Below are positions 24,701 to 39,700 of a stretch of 64,000 nucleotides of DNA, in pieces (position 1 is the first letter of the stretch; each line of letters starts with the position of its first letter). Origin of the DNA: Rhabdornis inornatus (lineage: Eukaryota > Chordata > Aves > Passeriformes > Rhabdornithidae); assembly GCA_013397075.1 (NCBI GenBank), contig VWZS01005939.1:1-64000 (forward strand), in the 5' to 3' direction. Position numbers and translations under genes: made by a program. The notes under the pieces were generated by a model, which saw nothing but the letters and a program-made list of their open reading frames with translations, was not told where the DNA came from and did no database searches.

Positions 24701-27700
24701 AACATTAATACCCCAATACCGGTTTCTTACCTCCCTCTGAGTTAGGCTGTTGTTGGCTGTTCCCAGAGAAAAGTTGCTCATGTTCTCCTATAAATAAATT
24801 TATTTTTTTAGGAAGTATGTATTAATGACCTAGAAAAAATAACTCCACTCAAAGAAAACATACTCCTTTATATCTCCAATGAAAGACTACACTGACACAG
24901 GAAAAAAAATGACAAGCCCAGACCAAGCATAAATCTGATTTCCACACATTTGTGACACAATCTTACCTGAGCCATTCACTGGACTGTTATTGTGAGCAGT
25001 CCTTCTTCCTGTTCCCAGTTTATTTGTACCTACACACAAATAGAATATTTGGAGAAATTACTCAGAAATAAAGTTTTGTTCCTTTGGAAACTTGTTGACA
25101 GCTTCCAACCATTCCATCCCCCTCTTCAACCCTCAAACAAAAAAAAAAAAATAGACTTCACTGAGAATATGCAATTGAATACTTGACTTGGAGGAAGCAC
25201 AAAGAATGAAATACTCTTTTGAGGGAAAGACAGTCAGTGAGAGATCAATAGAATGGGTCTCCTGCAACAGCAAGTCAGAGCACATATAATCAAATCTAAG
25301 GTGGAGCTTAACAATTTCTGATTATATATATGTCTTGTACTTAAAACAGCAAACTTCTCCTGTTTGCAGAAGTTATATATCTGTGCAACGCTTATCCTAC
25401 CAAGGTATAACATGTTGGGATGGATGAATCAGGAAAACCTTATAAATACGAGTGCCTAGCAAAAGACTTTGAGAATATGGAAAATATAAGCGAGATACAA
25501 AGGATAGCAATTTTCGACTGTGGGGCTGAAAGCAACTGAATGCCTGAAGGCCCCTTTGTTTAGATAATGTTAGATGCTGCGAATACCAAAGAAGCAAGCA
25601 GACATCCTCTCCAGGCATGGCAGGAAGGGTCCGAGATAAAATTTAGAGATAAGAAAAGCAGTAAAATATGGTAATATAGTGATTCCTATAGGTTGCATGC
25701 AGATGTTAGAGAATTTGTATCTTGTATTAGATTGGTTAGTGGAAATTAGAATATTCAACATAGAAGAAGGTTTATCGTATTGCAAACGGGAAAATTGCTC
25801 TCTTACACTCTTACTCTCTTACGCTCTTACTCTTGCTTTCTCCTTCGCTCTTTCCATCCTGCTCTGAGCTGCGGCTGCAGCTCCTAGCAGGGCCTCATAT
25901 ATACCCATGCCCTATGAAATAAACTGCAAACTTCAAGACCAGAATACAGAGAGCCCCTGAGTTTGTCCCAACCGTCCTACCTGTGAGCAATTACCACAAT
26001 GACAGGTTTATTTTCTTGCATGTCCAAACCCTCACTGTTTCAGGGGAAGTAACTGAATTGCTTTGATTCTAACTGATTGTCAGATTTGAGTGACGTTCTT
26101 TGTCTGTTAACACCAAGAGCAGTGTTGTTTAACACCACCAACATGAACAAGAACACAGAAAGCACTTTCAGAAAGTTTGCAGATGACATCAAACTGGGGA
26201 GAGTAGGGAACATGCTGGAAAGCAGGGTTTCCACTTCAACAACCCAGAGAAACATGCTGGCAGAAAAGATGTGATATTCAAAGGCAAACAAAGTCCTGAA
26301 TCTCTTGAAGTCACCCCATGGACCACTACAGGCTGGGCTCTGCCTGGCTAGGAAACCGCTCTGCAGGAAAAGACCTAGAAGCACGAACAAGCTCAACATT
26401 ACCCAGAAAAATGTGCCCTTGCAGTAGAAGCCTTCCAAATACTGGGCTGTGCTAGCACAAGTGCAGTCAGCCCAGCAACACAAATAATTACCCTTCTCTA
26501 TTCAATATTTAGGACCCCACATGTGGAGTACTCTCTCTAGTTTTAGTCTCCCTGTTAATGTAAAAACACCATCTTTCTGAAGTTAGTCCAGCAAATGTCC
26601 ATTTTGATGTCTAGGAACAGGAGCTGTGCAAAGAGGTGCTGAGAGAATTGGGTTTGTTCAGCCTCAAGAAGAAGGATAAAAGGGTGATGGCTAACTGCAG
26701 TCTACAACTACAGAAAACAAAGAAAACTCCTCTCAGAAGTACAGAACAAAAAACCAAAAGCAAATGACTACTACTCGCCAAAGGGCAATCCCTAACAGAA
26801 ATAAGGAGAATATCCTTCCCTACAGGAGTGATTCAGCACTTAAACACGTGCTGTAACGGGCTGGGAAATTCCCACCCTTGGAACTATTCAAAGTTTGACT
26901 GGACAAGGCCTTAAGCAACCTGATCTAGCTGTGAAGCTGGTCATGCTTTGGGCAGCAAGCTGGACTAAACTTCCAGAGATGTCTTCCTACCTAGTTTATT
27001 TTATGACTCCATGCCAACAGCAACTAAATGGACAATGAACAGGAAAGCAAAAGGTCGACATGCAATATATATCTATTTATGTCCTGATCAGAATATCATC
27101 AATTAGTCCTTCCCAGATGGGAAATACATCCAGCACTCTTCACCCTGCAGCCACCTCCAAGTGGTGGCCCATCTGGAAACCAACATGAATCTTCCATTCA
27201 GATCATGCATAGGATGAAGAAATGTATTCCTGTTTGGGACTCTCTCCAACACAAAGAGAAAAGATGGTGTGCCCCTCTTTTTCAAATCAGAAGACAATTT
27301 ATCACAGAAATCCAAAAATGTGGCAGAAAAAGATACACAGTGATAGCCTATAATTACTATTTCTGATTAAACTGTCAGATTTACAAAAATCAGTGTAGGG
27401 ATGGATCAAAAAACAAAACTCCGAGATGATGGCAATACAGGATGCCAGGAGGCACAGAAGGTCCCATTTATCGCTTGACCTCATGGTCAGATTAGACTCG
27501 GCCTATGATATTCACATCTGGTATAAGCCTGTCCCAACAGTAAACGTGATCTTGAGGGCAGCTTTATTATGCTCTCAAAAAAGGCTGTGAAAACACACTC
27601 AGGTAGGAATGGGAGAGGCTACAAATACTTGGTAAGTAGAAACACACTAAATAAAACACCCAGTCTGAAGGAGAAGTATGCAAATGCAAATTGCTATGTT

Positions 27701-30700
27701 TCCTAAGACTTGGAGCCCAGTGTCAGAATGCGAGAAAGTTTGGCACATTATTTCCTTCAAATCTATTCACTTTTGCCTAAATTAGACTTGCTCCTTCCAC
27801 TGTTTTTACAAAACACTTAATGGTCAGAAATTTTCATACATTCTACAGAACCTTAGATGAGTATAATCAGGAAGCACATAAAGCTCAGTTAGGAAGTCTT
27901 ATACATACCTTTCCTGCACAGGAATACTAGGATTCCTAATAGGATAATTGCAGTAAGGACAAAAGCTCCAATAAGAGCACCTCTGTTTCTGTCTCCTTTA
28001 AAAAAAAATTAAAAATAAAGACTGGTTAGTTAAAAAGCAACTGTGTGATACAGCCCCAAACATGTTTTATAGCTGTTTCTTTAAAAAGTAACCTCAATAA
28101 ATTAATGCACCAGAATCAGTTATTAGCAGAACTCTAAGCCATCTCAAGCACAGTTACATGTTAACTATCTCATTTCAGTGAAGGCACATCAGCACTTGAA
28201 ACACAATGGCTATTCCAGTTCTTGGCCTATGAAATGCTGAGCCAGGTTTCAAACAAAATTTCAGCAAATAGTCTGTATCGGGTTTGCACTGCCAGGTTAT
28301 GATGGTTTCTGTGAGAAGATGCCAGGAGCTGTCTCCATATCAGGTAGAGCTAACGCCAGGTGGCTCCAGCTGGATCTGCTGCTGGCCAAGGCAGAGCCCA
28401 GCAGCCGCTATGGTAGTATTTCCGGGATAACACTTTCCCCTAAGAAAGGGGAAAAACTGATGGACAACAACAACAAGGGTGAGAGGGAAGTGACAGTGTG
28501 TGAGAGAACCTGCCCAACAGACATCAAGATCAGTGCAGAAGGAGGTGCAGATGCTGGAGCCAGTGCAGGACCCCACACCAGAACAGGTGGATGCCCAAAG
28601 GAGGCTGTGACCCCATGGGAAGCTCACACCGGAGCAGAGTCCTGGGAGGATCTGTGGCCCCATGGAGAGAGGACCCACGCTGGAGCAGGTCTGCTGGCAG
28701 GACTTGGGACCCTGTGGGGAACCCACACTGGAGCAGTTCAGGAAGAACTGTGGCCTGTGGGAATGACTCATGTTGGAGAAGTTCCTGGAGGCTCCCCTCT
28801 GTGGGAGGGACCCCACACTGGTTCAGGAGAGAGTGTGAAGAGTCCTGCCCCTGAGGAGGAAAGACAATGTGTAATGAGCTGACTGCAAGCCCCAATCCCT
28901 GTCCCCCTGCACTGCTCAGGGAGACCAGGTAATGATATCGGGAGCCAAGCTGAGTCTGGGAAGAAAGGAGGGGTTCCAGGGGGGTGTTTTAGATTTGCTC
29001 TTGTTTATCATTATCCTGCTCTGAATTTAATTGGAAATAAATTAAACTCATTTTCCCAAAGTTGAGTCTGTTTTACCTCTGACAATAATGGATGAATGAC
29101 CTCTCTCTGTCCTTACCTCAACCCATGAGGCTTTTGTCGTATTTTCTCCTCCCTGCCCTACAGAGGAGGGGGAGTGACAAATCAGCCTGAAGGGCATCTG
29201 GCAGCCAGCCAAGGTCAACCCACCAAATGCTTCATTTCTAACAAGTTTCTCCAGTAAAGGAAGAATCCTATACTAGTAAACCATGACAACTACTTTTCAC
29301 AGAAATGAGAAATTTTGTCAGTTAGGGACCACCTTATGCACCCTACAAATCAGAGGGTTCCAAACATATTCTCACTGCATTTAAAAATCCCTAAAAATGC
29401 AAGCCTCAAGCTGAAGGCTGTCCCAAAGCAATAAACAGCAGGAGGAAAACCCTCTTTTCTATTTTATACCTCTCTATGAAGGAGGAAGGAAGTATGCTCA
29501 TTGACTCATTCACATGCTAGATGAAAAATTCTGTTATCATATAGCTGCTAGATGAAATGGCTGAATAGTTTCACTCCGATTCATGGAGAGCAGTACAAAG
29601 AGGACAAATTGTTAGCATTAATTACGTAAGGACAGAAGGTTCAGAAGAGATCTTCTAAGACCTTCTAATCTTTATTATTACTCAATCAATTCACACCTAA
29701 AGGTTTTAATCTGTGCAGGTCGCTGCAAAAAGTATCTTTCCAGGGGGACCAAACTGTCATCCTCATACTTTTCACAAACTTTATACACACTTTTAGCAGA
29801 CAAATCACTTCTGATGCTTTTTACTCTTTAAATTCAACTTCCTGGGAAGTCAGGAGAAATCTCACAAAGGCCATGCTGCTTCCCAAACAAGTCTCTCAGA
29901 CCTGTGTTTGCAACATGACACATTTATTACCTTTTTCTTCTGGAAGGCATTGAATCAAAGAGATTTCAGAACTCCTTTCCGTTTGTGAAAATTTAATGAT
30001 ACATGTAGCTTTAGTGGTAGGACCAACATGCTTCAAAGGGATGGAAAGCTCCTGGTTCTGGTAACTGTGTGGCTTGTTACTGAGATTCCAAGCATAACTC
30101 AGAGACCCCTGGAAATGTGCTGTACAGTTTAATACAAGTTCATCACCACTGGTGCTGCAATTTATATTAGGTTCTGGAAGGGAATCTAGAAGGAGAGAAA
30201 ACATTCTGTATTACTTTAGTTATAAACTATACAGAATTTCAGCACAGGATAAGGGCTGGAACAACAAAAGCAGCAGGCGAGTGCATAGAGAAAAGTGTGG
30301 GAGTGTGTGCACATGTGCATGAGAAAGAAATGTATTTCTGAAAGTGACCTGCAGACCACCTGTTTGTAGTTCTCCTATGCCTAGTCCAAGGGGTTCACCA
30401 TTCATAGGACAAATAGACACTGGTCACACATACTTCTCAAAGACTACTAGTGAGTCTAAGTAGATCTGCACAGGATGATGCCACAGATATTCAGGCATGT
30501 ATAATATACCTGCAGGAATACCTTTAATAGATATATAATGCCTGGGATTACCTGGTCAGCTTGCTCAAAAAGTTTGGCTGTCTACCTGAAAGTGCAGTGT
30601 GCCATCTACACACATTCTAGAAGTCATCACAAGGTGAGTAATGATGGGCCCACAAATGAGATGCCACCTTTGAAAATTTGTTCAAAGCGCCTAAGCAACT

Positions 30701-33700
30701 CAAAAATAGAGACAAAGAACAGCCTTCTCTTTTTCTGTTTGCTTCCCTGACAAATGCCCTGTCTAGACATTTTAAAGTGAGTAGTGGTTCACATTCTTTA
30801 TGCAGGTCTTCCAGTACTTACCTAACACATCAAGTTCAAAGTCTAAGTAGTGATCTTTCACAGAATCCCAGTACTGTAACATATATGTACCAGCATCATC
30901 CTTCTCCAAGTTAAATATAGTCAAGGATCCATTCTCCATAAGTACACTCCTGTTACGGAGAGGATCAAAATATGTCGGTTTGTTTTGCTCTTCCCATTCA
31001 GCCACTATATCCTTGTTTTTCTTCCAGACAGGTTCCACTATTTTTTGGTCTATTTGTATTGGAAAAGTAAAATTTTCTCCCATGATGCCAATTACATACA
31101 TACAGTCAATGTGTGCTATAGCAGGAGGGAAAAAAAAGAAAAAATTATTTCAACAATTGTTTTATGAAACATCGCTTGACTAATGCCATATGCAATATCA
31201 GATACATTCAAATTTAGGTTAGAAGCACATCACAAAGCTGCAAACTAAGGTACACATCAGTTAAGAATTACCAAAACCCAGGCTGTCAACACAATTGTAT
31301 GACAGGCACAGCAAAGGAATCCAGTTTCCACATTCTGGTCCCAGGCAGAATAACTGCCCTGATAATCTTCCCTATCCTAAGCCCCTCTATCCTCAGTACT
31401 TTCCCTCTGTTCACTTGAATTAGACCTCCTGCCCATGATCTGGTGAAAAATACTAAATGAAGAATTGTTACCACAAAAACCTGTTTTAGCATCTTATTGC
31501 AGAACGCCCAGACTGAAGTTTCTGTTGATGAAATAAACTGCAATTTTTTCCAGTATGAATATTCACAGTTAGTAAAAAGCACACTTTTGACACAAAACTG
31601 ATTTCAAAGCACCTGCTCTGAAGTCATGGAGGTATAAGGGATTTCTCTTGAAATGTCACTTAAGTAAGTTTATTTCACAGGCAATATATGTGAAACAGCA
31701 TCCCATCCTCCAAGATCTAGCAGAGCTGTCAGCAAGAATGAAGCTGTTCAGAGACCTCCACTGCTCTCAGTTTTGAGTCAATTACATTCTGTTAAAAATG
31801 CCCAGGCATTCAATATAAATAAATAAACCACAACAGAAGAGAGATAAAAGATTTTCCCTAATTTTCATTGAAATCAGCTACATTTGTGAGGAAAAAAACC
31901 CTACTGATCTAACAGACAAAATCCTGCTATGGGGAAGGAACCACAACCTTTAAACCATCAGCATCTCTGTGTCTCTGCTTTAGTCTTCAGCAATCACCTC
32001 CCACTTCCAAATAACTCCAAATGGTTCTAAAACAATTGCAAGAACACTGTCGTGGCAGACAGAAACATTAGACAAAAACATTTTGAGTTCAGATTACACT
32101 TGCATTTAGGAATCAATTTTGGTCCACAGTAGTTGGTAACTTTTTACTTCATTGAAGGAAGGGCATGGTTAAGATACATATGAGGTCTCATATTAAGGCA
32201 GGATTCCCAATCTGCATCATGTAAAACTTCCCTTTAAACAGTAGCTATACATGGTGAAATAAATATTTCAGACAACTATTCCTCAGGCCAACTGGCTCCA
32301 GGTGACAGCTAGGATTCTGGGGTTTATCTTTTTTTATTTATTCCTAAATGGCATCAGTTTAAAGACCCACCAATTCCTATATCCTTACAGACAGAATGTC
32401 AGCTAGGCCTTCCTTTCCCACTGGCAAAGGACAGTGCTCATTAGCTCTTCTGCCACACCACGGAAACACACTTTCTCTGACAGTACAGTGAACACAAGCA
32501 ATAGAAATGCACTTCCGTGTGCTTGGCTAGAGAACTGCACACACATCTTCTCCATGCCTTCCTTTTTATGGAGTATCCAATTTGTTTGCAATTTACCCAT
32601 GAAAGCACTCTTCTCACGCCACGAGAGAGTTGCAACTTCTCGTTGTCTGCACTTACACAGTAGCCTTTTCCAGGCACAGGAATTGTAGAAGTAATCAGGG
32701 TAAGCTATCAACTCCCACATCTTTTCAACACGACCCACCTGCTTTCTTTGTATTCTACCCTGTTCAGGCAGATTTAAACATTTTGCTTGAACATCTCTTT
32801 CCACCTATCTCAATTAATGATTTCCAGAAGAAAAAAGAACACAGAAACTTCAGACTTTGTGTCTGGAGACCACAAGATTGCAAGATGCTGGGTACGGTGG
32901 GATGCTATTTTGATCTGATGAAGCCTGGAGTCTTGTTATGGCTGTTTCATAGAGACAATTTCCAGGAGCACATATTCCTCAAGAAGTCATCCCTCACTGC
33001 CTAAAGACCTATGGTACTCCTAGCATGGAGAAAAATACTGCTCTTCCCACTGTGAAATTCTACCTCTCAGTAGCTTTGGCTCACAGACACAACCAGGCTG
33101 TGGTGGCTTGACATCAGCAGAAGCTAAATGACAGTGGTTGTTGACAAGAGCCTTCAGCAAGGACAGGAGCTGTTTGCTGGGCACTAAGAACACAAGCAAG
33201 GACAACCACCACTGCTCAGCCAACCACTCATAACTTCCTACATTTGGGTGTTGATCCAGGTAAATGCTCCATGTCTTTACTCTCTTTCAGTTAGTCATAA
33301 GTGCCAGGCTGGAGTTATGAGAACAAAATTGATGCTTCTTCAAGCCCAGGAGTGAGACTGAAGAAAAGCAAAGCTGAAAAAACTCCACATTTTCTCTCCA
33401 CAGGTTCTACATGGCACAGGGGGCACTGCTGTCTACAGCTCACTCTTCTTGCTGGCTGGTAGAAAAAAGGCTTGGCAGCAAGGAGCTGATGAGCTCCTGC
33501 CCAAGGGCATTCAGGGCTCCCAACAGCAAGAAAAGGAAAAGATTGCTCTTCAAGGATAAGTCATCTACACCCACCTTAAAATATCCAGTCTCTGGTTTTA
33601 TTTCCCTGCTTCACTGGTCTAATGAAAATGTGAAGAAGTCTCCCATTCAGTGTCGTCAGCTTCCTTTTTTCAAAGAAATCATACAGAAATGTTGCATAAG

Positions 33701-36700
33701 GTCATAACCATGCATCTTTGAGCTTCTGGAAAAAGCATGTGTCATCATGTTTTCTAAATTCCTAAGAAACCCTTCCTCATCTTTTCTACTTCATTTTAAA
33801 TGGAAACATATTTCCTATTTCACTGTGGTGAGCAAAGAAGGAGAAGTGACAACCAGTCTCTCACAACTCTTTATGGAAGGCTAGAACTGCCTTTTTTTTT
33901 TTATTTCTCTGTTTTCTCCCTCTCTTCTTACTATAGCCTATTATTCCAAGATAAAGTTCACACAACAAAATAATGCTGTGCTAAGGCCTCCAGTAGCCTC
34001 TACAGAAACCATCAGATACTACCTGTATCTCCTCAAACCCACTCCAAATTCCTTCTTATGCGAAGTCTTTGCGTTCTTTCCTTCCAGTTAAATCACATGC
34101 TCAAAGTGGCACAGATAAAGAGGAGCTAATATTGTGGGGGCAAAGCCTCTTCTGCAAAACCACCACCTCACCTTGTCTACATCATCTTCTGCTCCCGCTT
34201 CTCCAACAGCCAGACCCACACAACTCAGTGCTGTACTCAAGTTTTAATGCTCCCCAGACTGATTCTGACTCTTTCAGCATTTTAGCAGACTAAAGGTACC
34301 CATATTTAGTTCAGACTAAGTAGAACTTAATACTCCATTTACCACCAATAAATGCTTAATTACTGTATTTGTCTACCTGATTTGACTTTCTTCACAATTT
34401 TTCTTGGAGCTGGCATAAAGCCTAGTTATTTTGGAGAACATCTGTAAGCTAAGCCCTTTTTAATACTATCATTAATATCTTTGGTCTCAAATACCTATTT
34501 GAAATGCATATAGGTATATATTAGGTCTATACAGGCAGCAGCTAGGTTGTCTTATTACCATTAAGACACTAACATTGCACATACTGAAACTGGGTGGAAA
34601 AGTCTTTACTAATTAGTTTACGGCAAGGAACTATTTACTTCAGGAGTAGTGCTTTCTAAAGAGTAGATTTTTCTTTTAACTGTTGTAACTTCCCAATTAC
34701 CCCTCTCTTCAGGTTTTTTAAAATTTTGAACTCCCCCAGCAACTGTAACCAGCAATTATTTTCCCTCCTAAACCTCAAAACCATCAGGTGCAGAAAACCC
34801 TAAAATAAATGTTCAGTCTAGAAGGACTAGGAGAATATTCACCAACCATAGTGTTCTTAATTCGCCCACAGGCCACAAACACTACCCAGTTCCCAAACTC
34901 CAGCAAGAAAGCACTTAAACCCATGGTGTAAAAGCACAGGCAAAAGCTACAGCCAGGAGAGAGAGAACACAGAAGACAATAAACTGTAGCAGCAGCCCAG
35001 GCTGTTGCAAGGTAAAATCCCATTTGTGCAGGAATGAATGCAAATCCTACATGGACCATCCAAAGCAGAGGTGTTCTCCTGCATAGTGCAGCACGTTTAC
35101 AGACATGTGTTGCTCCCCTGGACAATATGGGGCTACATCTACAGACCTCTAATACATCAGCAAAGGCAGGACTGAAGGGAGGCACCTATCAACAGGCCTG
35201 GGTCCCTCCCCACTACAAAATCCACATCTTCAGTCATACCCGTCAGCACAGGCCCAACAACAGGCAGCATTCCCATGTAGAGGCTATCCAGTAATTTTTT
35301 AATTATGCTGGTGACCAAAAGTGTGGAGATGACTTACTTGCTCCTCCTTCTCCCTTTTTTAATCTGCCTGTTCCTGCAGTGAAATAGGCATGCAGACAGT
35401 ACAATCTGCTGACAGATTGACACACACCCCCACTCCAACAAAAAAACCCACAGAAGGACTGTAATTTCCAGATGTGACTTACTGTGGAAACACCAGTGCT
35501 TATGCATGGAATGGAGAAGAAGTGAGCAAAATGCGGAAGAACGAGAGTAAGAGCATAGAGGAGGGGAAGGCATGGATCTCTTTTCTGTGGTTACCAGTGA
35601 CAGGACCCAGAGAATAGCCTGAAGTTGTGTCAGGGGTGGTTTAGGCTGGGTATTAGAAAACGGTTCTTCACCCAGAGGGTGGTTTGGGCACTGGAACAGG
35701 CCAGGAAGGGAGAAGACTGGGAATCACCACTTTTAGCAGTGGTAAACTACTACAGAGGATCATTGTGTCCTGCAGATTATTGATTATTTACAGTCTCTGG
35801 GCTTTTCTTAGGGACAGAACTGACTTGCATTTAAGTTTGCCTTGACCTATGAAAAAACCAGCAGTTTGAAAGCAGTCCAGAGACACTGGAACAGGTTGCG
35901 CAGAGAATGCATGCCCCATCCCTGGCAATGTTCAAGGCCAGTCTGGATGGGGCTCTGAGCAATCTGGTCTAGTGGAAGGTGTCACTGCCCATGGCAGAGG
36001 GTTCGAACTGGGTAATCATTAAGGTCTCCTCCAACCCAAACCATTCCATGATTCCAAATCCACTGGTCACTTATTCCCAGCATCCAGACAGCAGCACCTC
36101 CTATGCTGTACAAACAGTCTTCATGTAGGCTCTGTGATCAACAGCACTGAGAAGATAATCGGTCTCGGTAACTGTTTCCTTCAATCGGGTTCATTTTCAG
36201 CCAGATCATCTTTGCAGTTCTACTTATAAAGGATGGCATGAACTGATGCCATAGACAGAAACTGTTCCCAACCTGTGGCAACATCAGTTTAAACAGACTC
36301 CAAATTACAATCTCTGTCTCTTACAAACCCTGGATCACCCAGCCAGCCCACAGTCACACTACCCTGAATAAGGCAAATAGGCTCTCCTGAGGCTCTAAAC
36401 AGATAGTAGGACCAGTAAGGTAAAAAAACCAAAAATAAACTAACCTACACCCACTCACCCACTTTTTTTTTTAACACTTTTAACACACTCAGGATCAAAG
36501 GAGTCTGTGTATGCAATCTAGAGATGATCTTGGCTTTCTAAAGTCTAAGACCATTAATTACATTAAGGCATAAAACTTACAGAAAAATTTTTCACTGTGT
36601 TCATCCTGTAGTGTTAAATAGAAATGGCAAAAATATAGTTTCATTTGGTTCTAATATGACATAACAACTTCAGCTCTTATCAAGAATTTTTATGCAGAGG

Positions 36701-39700
36701 GCAGAGATTTGGCTTGATTTTTTTTTTCTCTGTAAGGAATTTATAACTTCCTCTGTTTATTCAGGAAGTTTCAAGAGTAAGGGGATAGGAGAACACAAGC
36801 AGGTGTCAGCTTCACACTGCTGATAAGTGATTTCTTCCAATTTATACTATTTAAAATTGTGTTTGACATTTCTATTGGCAACACACAAAATAACCACATT
36901 CCACAAACAACCTGAATCTGTTAGGAGTCCAGATTTTCCTACATTCATCACAATGCCTTGTAGTGTAGTTCCTATAACGCCTCTCATGGAGTGGAGAGAC
37001 ACAGAAGAAACATTGAGCAATTGCAGAGTTTTTCTGATCAATGCAAATGTAGAAAGGAGCATTTATTTGTGTGTGTAGAGAAAAAGAAAGACAGGAAATT
37101 TTGAAATAATAATCATAATAAAAAAAGGAAGCCAGCCCACACTTGTTGAACTGCCAAATGACACAGACACAAAAAGCCACATTGAGAGAAGTTTGGTTTC
37201 TATGCTGGTCAGTCTCAGAAGAAGTCTGAAAGAAAAATCATTTTTGTCAGCTCTCAGGTTCTCAGTCTATGCTCAGTACTGGAGATGGCAACTTCTGCTT
37301 TTAGGTGAATCAGGTTTTCTCAGTTTAACTCAATATTTATGAACAAGCTAAATTGAGAAAAGAAGGAACCACTAATGCAAACATACAATGAAAATGGCAT
37401 TAAGGAATCCATCTAAACATGCAAGAACTAGAAGGCAGTAATTCTGCATAAAAAAGAGTTGATGCTCAGAACACTGAAAGAGTTGTTTGGTTTTCAGATG
37501 AGCCTTACTACAGACGCAGGATGCTTCTAGGTTCTCTAGTTCACATATCCAGCTTACTTCCCATATCCCCTCTGCTTTTGGGGCAGGATCCTGATGCAGC
37601 TAAAGCAAGTAGAAGTTTGGCTGCCATCTGCACTGCAACAGAACATCCCCTCAGGTGTGGCTTGCACTGTGATCCTCCTGTTGGTGTGGTATTGTTTATT
37701 CAGCTCCTCCACAGGGAGGATGCAAAGGCCTTTCAGCGGGTTCCTTCACCAAACTAGGCCACAGATACCACACTGACTTTCTTTCCACCCACATACAATA
37801 TCCAGGATCCCAAATCTGAGCATAGTTTTGTCTTGAACTTCCAACAACTGAAGGAGCATGCTCTTGGTAGGTCCTTCCATAGCCTCGAGGCAAGGCTTTG
37901 TGCTGTAATTGACAAGTCTGAGGTTTCATCAGATAAAAACTTCACTTGGCCTGGCATGTGAAAAGCAGGAATCCCTATGTGTCCAGTAGGAATTCTGAAA
38001 GACACCAAAGCTACACTGCAACTTCTGGCTCCCACAGGGGAATGAAGACATCTTCTCCCCTACTCCAGACATTCAGCAATGTGACTAGGATAAGTACAAT
38101 GCTTTGAATTTGGATGGAGAAACGATTCTGGAGGGGAAGGCTTACAAAGGATGAGGATCTACCAAGAGCATCCTGGTGTTTAGAACAGGTGTTTGCAAGG
38201 CTAGAAACTTGCATGCCAAGTTGAACTGCTACTGATTTACTTCATGCACTTGGGCAGATCAGTCTGACTTTCAGGGTGTTGATTTTCACATGCAGAGATG
38301 ATGGATTATTTTACCTTGTTAAAATTATCATGAAACATTTACACATAGTCAACACACACACAACAATAATGCAACTATACAAACAAAACCATGGTGTGAA
38401 ACCATGCATATTTAGTTTAGTGAAAAACAGTAAAGTGTTTGCATTCCTGATCTCCTGCCCTAATCAACCACTTTAGAATCCAAGTTTTACAGAGAAGACA
38501 ACAGAACTAGCTATGTTTTTCATTAAAGTAGGACATTACGATACTTGCAGCCACAACTACCCTCTCCAGTTGTCCAAGCACCATCACCTCTTCCTTTCAA
38601 TTGTAAGTTCTTTGGAACCTGTAATCTTTTATTTCCAGGTATGCCTATAGCACGTGGGCTAAGATGCGCAGAGTAGTAGCAGCGTGCCAATTTACATAAT
38701 GCAAGGTAACAAAGTGCCTTGACTCAGAAAAAGTTACAAGAAGATACTCTGTTAATCATGCTTTAGTCACACTCATTTAGAACTCTCCGCAAAAGCGCGG
38801 CAGGTGACCCAAGAAATTGCAGCTAAGGCTTGACATGGGCTGACTCATGCAGGTGTGCAGTGTCCTGGATTCTCCACTGATCCTCCCTGTACACTCGGAC
38901 CCCCAATGCTCTCTTAGAGAAAGGATCTCTCCAAATCAAATAAAACAAGTTGAAGACCTCTGGAATGAGGAGGAAAAAACAGGGAGTTATTCTGAACTCT
39001 CAGAAGCAGAGAAGTTCCTTTTTAAACAGGGGGACACAATAGCCCCTATTTTAGGCACATTCAGGAAACTCCCAATGCAAAAAAACAAACACCCCAAAAC
39101 CCAAAGTCAGAAGAAATCCCTTAGACTAGAGGAATTAAAGGTCTTCACAAGCAAATAATGATTTTTGGCCCATCTAGCAATAGCAGCTTGCTCTGATGAC
39201 GAGAAAGTTTGTACATCCATCTTCAATTTCAAAAATGAACAAATTTTGTTTATACATCTCATGTTCACAGCCCAGCGCAAAGGCTATATGTGTGAGGACT
39301 ATGCTTCTAAGGCCCAGCTGTGGCATTCGGATTAAGAAGGCATTTGATTAGTATTTCAACAGCAGTTAATAGTAATAATTTACTTCTAAAAAAAAAAACC
39401 CAAAACCCCCCAAAAAATCAAACCAAAAACAAACAAACAAAACCAAACAAAAAATCCAACGAACCAAACAAACCCAATTGCTAAAAAAACCCCCAAGCCA
39501 GCACAAAACGATTGAGAACTTCGATGCTTTGTCCATGAACAAGAACAAACACAAGAATACAAAATAAACAGCATTTTCACGTTTGGAGATGATAAGAATA
39601 CTTCTACAATAAAAGCTGGTTTCCCGACTTCTTTAACACCTCAGGACCCGGAGGAGGCTGCCCTTTTGCTGTGGTGCTGCTTCCCTAGCAGCGCGGGGTA

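Noticed and set aside
28319..28882. Plus-strand open frame of 187 codons with THTGA-like repeats
   Set aside because: It lies wholly inside an ERVL-type LTR. The apparent protein repeats come from the LTR's CCCACACTGGAGCAG motifs.
34784..35185. 133-codon hydrophobic minus-strand frame in intron 1
   Set aside because: Overlaps an open plus-strand frame and has no recognisable topology or family.
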